Shown: positions 61,980-64,000 of the stretch, piece after piece
Layout: each line of letters begins with the position of its first letter
Numbering within the stretch: position 1 is the stretch's first letter
Assembly (NCBI RefSeq): GCF_036867415.1
Contig: NZ_JBAJHU010000004.1
Location: 1 to 64,000 of the forward strand
Length of the DNA: 64,000 nt
Origin: Rossellomorea sp036867415
GTDB taxonomy: Bacteria; Bacillota; Bacilli; Bacillales; Bacillaceae_B
Direction of reading: 5' to 3'
The notes under the pieces: generated by a model
Seen by the model: only the letters and a program-made list of their open reading frames with translations
Told to the model about the DNA's origin: nothing
Databases searched by the model: none
Position numbers and translations under genes: made by a program

Positions 61980-64000
61980 CTTGGAAGTTTGGCATGGCAA
62001 AGGCTCCCGGTCCGAACATCCCCTGGTCCATCCGCATTCCAGGACCCATCATTCCCGGCCCCGGTCCGTATGGCATTCCTTGAGGCATATGATGCTGCAT
62101 CATTCCATATCCTTTTGGACCGCCGCAGCCGCAATCATGATCGCTTGCTCCCATCACACCAGATGGGTGACCCATCGGGCTTTGCGCTCCCATTACTCCG
62201 GACGGCTGACCAATTGGCCATTGAGCTCCCATCACGCCGGATGGCTGACCCATTGGACTTTGCGCTCCCATCACGCCAGATGGCTGACCCATTGGCCATT
62301 GAGCTCCCATCACGCCGGATGGCTGACCCATTGGCCATTGAGCTCCCATCACGCCGGACGGCTGACCCATCGGACTTTGCGCCCCCATCACGCCATATGG
62401 CTGACCCATCGGACTTTGCGCTCCCATCACACCGGACGGCTGACCCATCGGACTTTGCGCTCCCATCACACCGGACGGCTGACCCATTGGACTTTGCGCT
62501 CCCATCACGCCGGATGGCTGACCCATTGGACTTTGCGCTCCCATCACGCCGGATGGCTGACCCATTGGCCATTGTCCAGAAGATGGTGACTCTTCCATTG
62601 CTCCCTGGACTTGACCATGTGGCCACATCGGCTGACCATGCATGCCTCCCGGAAATCCGGATCCAGGCATTACTGGAGAAGAAGGGTAGCAGTTCTCATA
62701 TGGCATCCACTGACCCGGTGCTGATTGGAAAGGCATTTGTGCAGAAGGATAATCGTCATCTTCATCAAAGACGCCCATCACACCGGACGGTTGACCCATT
62801 GGACTTTGCGCTCCCATCACACCGGATGGCTGACCCATTGGACTTTGCGCTCCCATCACACCGGATGGCTGACCCATTGGGCTTTGTGCTCCCATCACCC
62901 CGGATGGCTGACCCATCGGACTTTGCGCTCCCATCACGCCATATGGCTGACCCATCGGACTTTGCGCTCCCATCACACCGGATGGCTGACCCATCGGACT
63001 TTGCGCTCCCATCACGCCATATGGCTGACCCATTGGGCTTTGCGCTCCCATCACGTCATATGGCTGACCCATCGGGCTTTGCGCTCCCATCACGTCATAT
63101 GGCTGACCCATCGGGCTTTGCGCTCCCATCACGCCGGATGGCTGACCCATCGGGCTTTGGTTTGGCATGAATGGCATCATTGAAGATTCGTCATCATCAT
63201 AACCCATTCCATGCATTATGGGCATTTGCTGCATTCCAGGCATCATCGATGCACCTTGAACCTGACCACCGGGTCCCATCGGCATTCCATGACCTGGATG
63301 CATTCCCCCATGTGGACCTCCAAAACCTGAACCTGGCATTACTGGTGAAGCAGGTGCGCAATTATACGGGTTGAAATACATAGGTTGATTGTACCCTCCT
63401 TGTTGTTGTGGCTGAGCCGGCATTTGTAAGCTTTCTTCTTCGTCATGAATTCCTTTTACATTGTTTTGTTTAGGTTTCTCAGCTTTTGGTTCTATCTTAT
63501 CTTTGGCTTTTGGAAGAATATTGGAAGGTTTAGGCGGCATTTTAGGCATTTCTTTCATTTTGGGTTGAGTTTTCGGCTGAGGTTTTGGCTGCGGTTTTGG
63601 CTGCTGGACCGGTTTTTGCATTGGTTTCTGCATTGGTTTCTGCATCGGTTGTTGCATTGGTTTTTGCATTGGTTTCTGCATCGGTTTCTGCATCGGTTGT
63701 TGCATCGGCTGCTGCATTTGCATATTCGCCATGTTCATCATGTAATAATTATTAATATCAATTTCCGGGACGACCGGCTTCGGCATCTTCGGAGTAAACG
63801 GCTTCTGTGCTTTCTTCGGCTGTTCAGCAGCAGGCTGTGTAATCGGTTTCTGCTCTTTGAAAGGATGCTCAGCTTTAGGCATCTCTTTCATTGGCATTTC
63901 TTTCTTAGGTGCTTCTTTGGATCCGAATTTTATCTGGGTTTCTTTTTTTACGGATCCACCTGAAGCCGGAACTTTGATTTTCATTCCCGGCATTATCATA
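61960..64000 (-). CDS. safA: SafA-like spore coat morphogenetic protein, 5' end beyond the window
   Basis: About 680 residues visible; the frame is open at the window edge. The first visible residues MIMPGMKIKVP are the end of a LysM domain (usually preceded by NPD-L), as in SafA. Next comes a Lys/Pro-rich linker with PKAEHPFKEQKP, a run of MQKP/MQQP tetrapeptides, an acidic patch, then two modules each with xCxPxSPVMPGSGF and GQVQGA followed by arrays of a 13-residue repeat (10 and 11 copies). The C-terminus is acidic. SafA localises to the cortex-coat interface and recruits Tgl. It is larger than B. subtilis SafA (387 aa). Confidence 0.85.
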   Translation of the reverse strand, partial: MIMPGMKIKVPASGGSVKKETQIKFGSKEAPKKEMPMKEMPKAEHPFKEQKPITQPAAEQPKKAQKPFTPKMPKPVVPEIDINNYYMMNMANMQMQQPMQQPMQKPMQKPMQKPMQQPMQKPMQKPMQKPVQQPKPQPKPQPKTQPKMKEMPKMPPKPSNILPKAKDKIEPKAEKPKQNNVKGIHDEEESLQMPAQPQQQGGYNQPMYFNPYNCAPASPVMPGSGFGGPHGGMHPGHGMPMGPGGQVQGASMMPGMQQMPIMHGMGYDDDESSMMPFMPNQSPMGQPSGVMGAQSPMGQPYDVMGAQSPMGQPYDVMGAQSPMGQPYGVMGAQSPMGQPSGVMGAQSPMGQPYGVMGAQSPMGQPSGVMGAQSPMGQPSGVMGAQSPMGQPSGVMGAQSPMGQPSGVMGVFDEDDDYPSAQMPFQSAPGQWMPYENCYPSSPVMPGSGFPGGMHGQPMWPHGQVQGAMEESPSSGQWPMGQPSGVMGAQSPMGQPSGVMGAQSPMGQPSGVMGAQSPMGQPSGVMGAQSPMGQPYGVMGAQSPMGQPSGVMGAQWPMGQPSGVMGAQWPMGQPSGVMGAQSPMGQPSGVMGAQWPIGQPSGVMGAQSPMGHPSGVMGASDHDCGCGGPKGYGMMQHHMPQGMPYGPGPGMMGPGMRMDQGMFGPGAFAMPNFQDDDLDG
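62147..62574 (-). repeat. Array of eleven 39-bp repeats in safA (C-terminal module)
   Basis: Eleven consecutive copies encoding PMGQPSGVMGAQS-type 13-mers. Variants are Q[S/W]P, one PYGVMG, one PIGQ and one PMGHP. Most substitutions between copies are synonymous (GAC/GAT, ATC/ATT-type). Confidence 0.95.
62771..63160 (-). repeat. Array of ten 39-bp repeats in safA (N-terminal module)
   Basis: Ten consecutive 13-residue copies with PSGVMG, PYGVMG and PYDVMG versions. It is interrupted from the other array by an acidic VFDEDDD stretch and a linker that repeats the sequence upstream of this array. Confidence 0.95.
63606..63722 (-). repeat. MQKP/MQQP tetrapeptide (12-bp) repeats in safA
   Basis: About nine tandem units of Met-Gln-(Lys or Gln)-Pro, followed by QPKP units. 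The tract mixes Gln and Lys and so offers both partners of transglutaminase cross-links. Confidence 0.9.

Noticed and set aside
62147..63160. CRISPR array
   Set aside because: The repeats are contiguous 39-bp units with no spacers and are in-frame protein repeats.
61953..63183. Long open frames on the plus strand and in other minus frames across 62-63.2 kb
   Set aside because: They arise because the 39-bp safA repeat has no stop codon in several frames; the products are low-complexity, lack ribosome sites, and only the SafA frame has recognisable LysM-linked sequence.
1..64000. tRNA or rRNA genes, prophage or transposase genes
   Set aside because: No rRNA-like stretches, no recognisable tRNA cloverleafs and no integrase or transposase motifs were found on reading both strands.

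Overview
The window is a stretch of core chromosome from a spore-forming member of the Bacillaceae. Gene order follows the Bacillus subtilis segment that runs from yrhC-mccB through alaS, recD2, mnmA, aspS-hisS, relA, secDF, spoVB, tgt-queA and ruvAB to bofC-coxA-safA. It is not B. subtilis itself: GC is moderate, the proteins diverge, and several genes are inserted. A marine or soil Bacillus-like genus is plausible, but the species cannot be named from the sequence. Almost everything is read from the minus strand.

Layout from left to right. 1-4.0 kb holds the methionine-to-cysteine operon yrrT-mtnN-mccA-mccB-yrhC, with a candidate CymR site in front; the cymR gene itself lies at 26.1-26.5 kb. 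4.1-13.7 kb holds small conserved genes, the sporulation pair yrrS-pbpI, greA, udk, the wobble-uridine hydroxylation/methylation genes trmR-trhP1-trhP2, mltG, and the operon alaS-yrzL-yrrK-yrzB. alaS (13.8-16.4 kb) sits behind a T-box leader with a perfect sigma-A promoter. 16.8-20.5 kb has an AI-2E-family membrane protein, two small proteins, a long palindromic intergenic repeat, and bioY-bioB behind a perfect BirA operator. 20.5-28.0 kb has recD2, a TPR protein, mnmA, a cysteine desulfurase, cymR and (plus strand) rarA.

28.2-33.3 kb looks inserted between rarA and tcdA relative to B. subtilis: the coat transglutaminase gene tgl, a yhcEFGHI-like ABC/GntR operon with its operator over the -10 box, and a short RsfA-family gene. 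33.4-38.2 kb has tcdA, the 6S-1 RNA gene, aspS and hisS with a second T-box leader. 38.4-46 kb has the amidase yrvJ, dtd, relA, apt and recJ. 46.2-54.7 kb carries membrane proteins, secDF, comN, spoVB and yrzE. 54.7-59.2 kb is yajC-tgt-queA-(DUF2905)-ruvB-ruvA with a near-consensus LexA box. 59.4-64 kb is a spore-coat/cortex block: bofC with a sigma-G-like promoter, the lipoprotein coxA, a CotS/YsxE-like protein, and safA, cut by the window edge and carrying 21 copies of a 13-residue repeat.

Themes: tRNA quality and anticodon-loop modification (mo5U34, s2U34, ct6A37, Q34, D-aminoacyl-tRNA editing, three aminoacyl-tRNA synthetases), sulfur metabolism, DNA recombination, and spore envelope assembly. 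The least ordinary observations are two genes (yrvJ and yrzE) whose only sensible start codon is AUC, the two-module SafA repeat architecture, a hairpin at the safA stop that lies inside the next coding frame, a recD2 terminator built from BirA half-sites, and the long palindrome at 18.5 kb. I see no new defence or mobile system.
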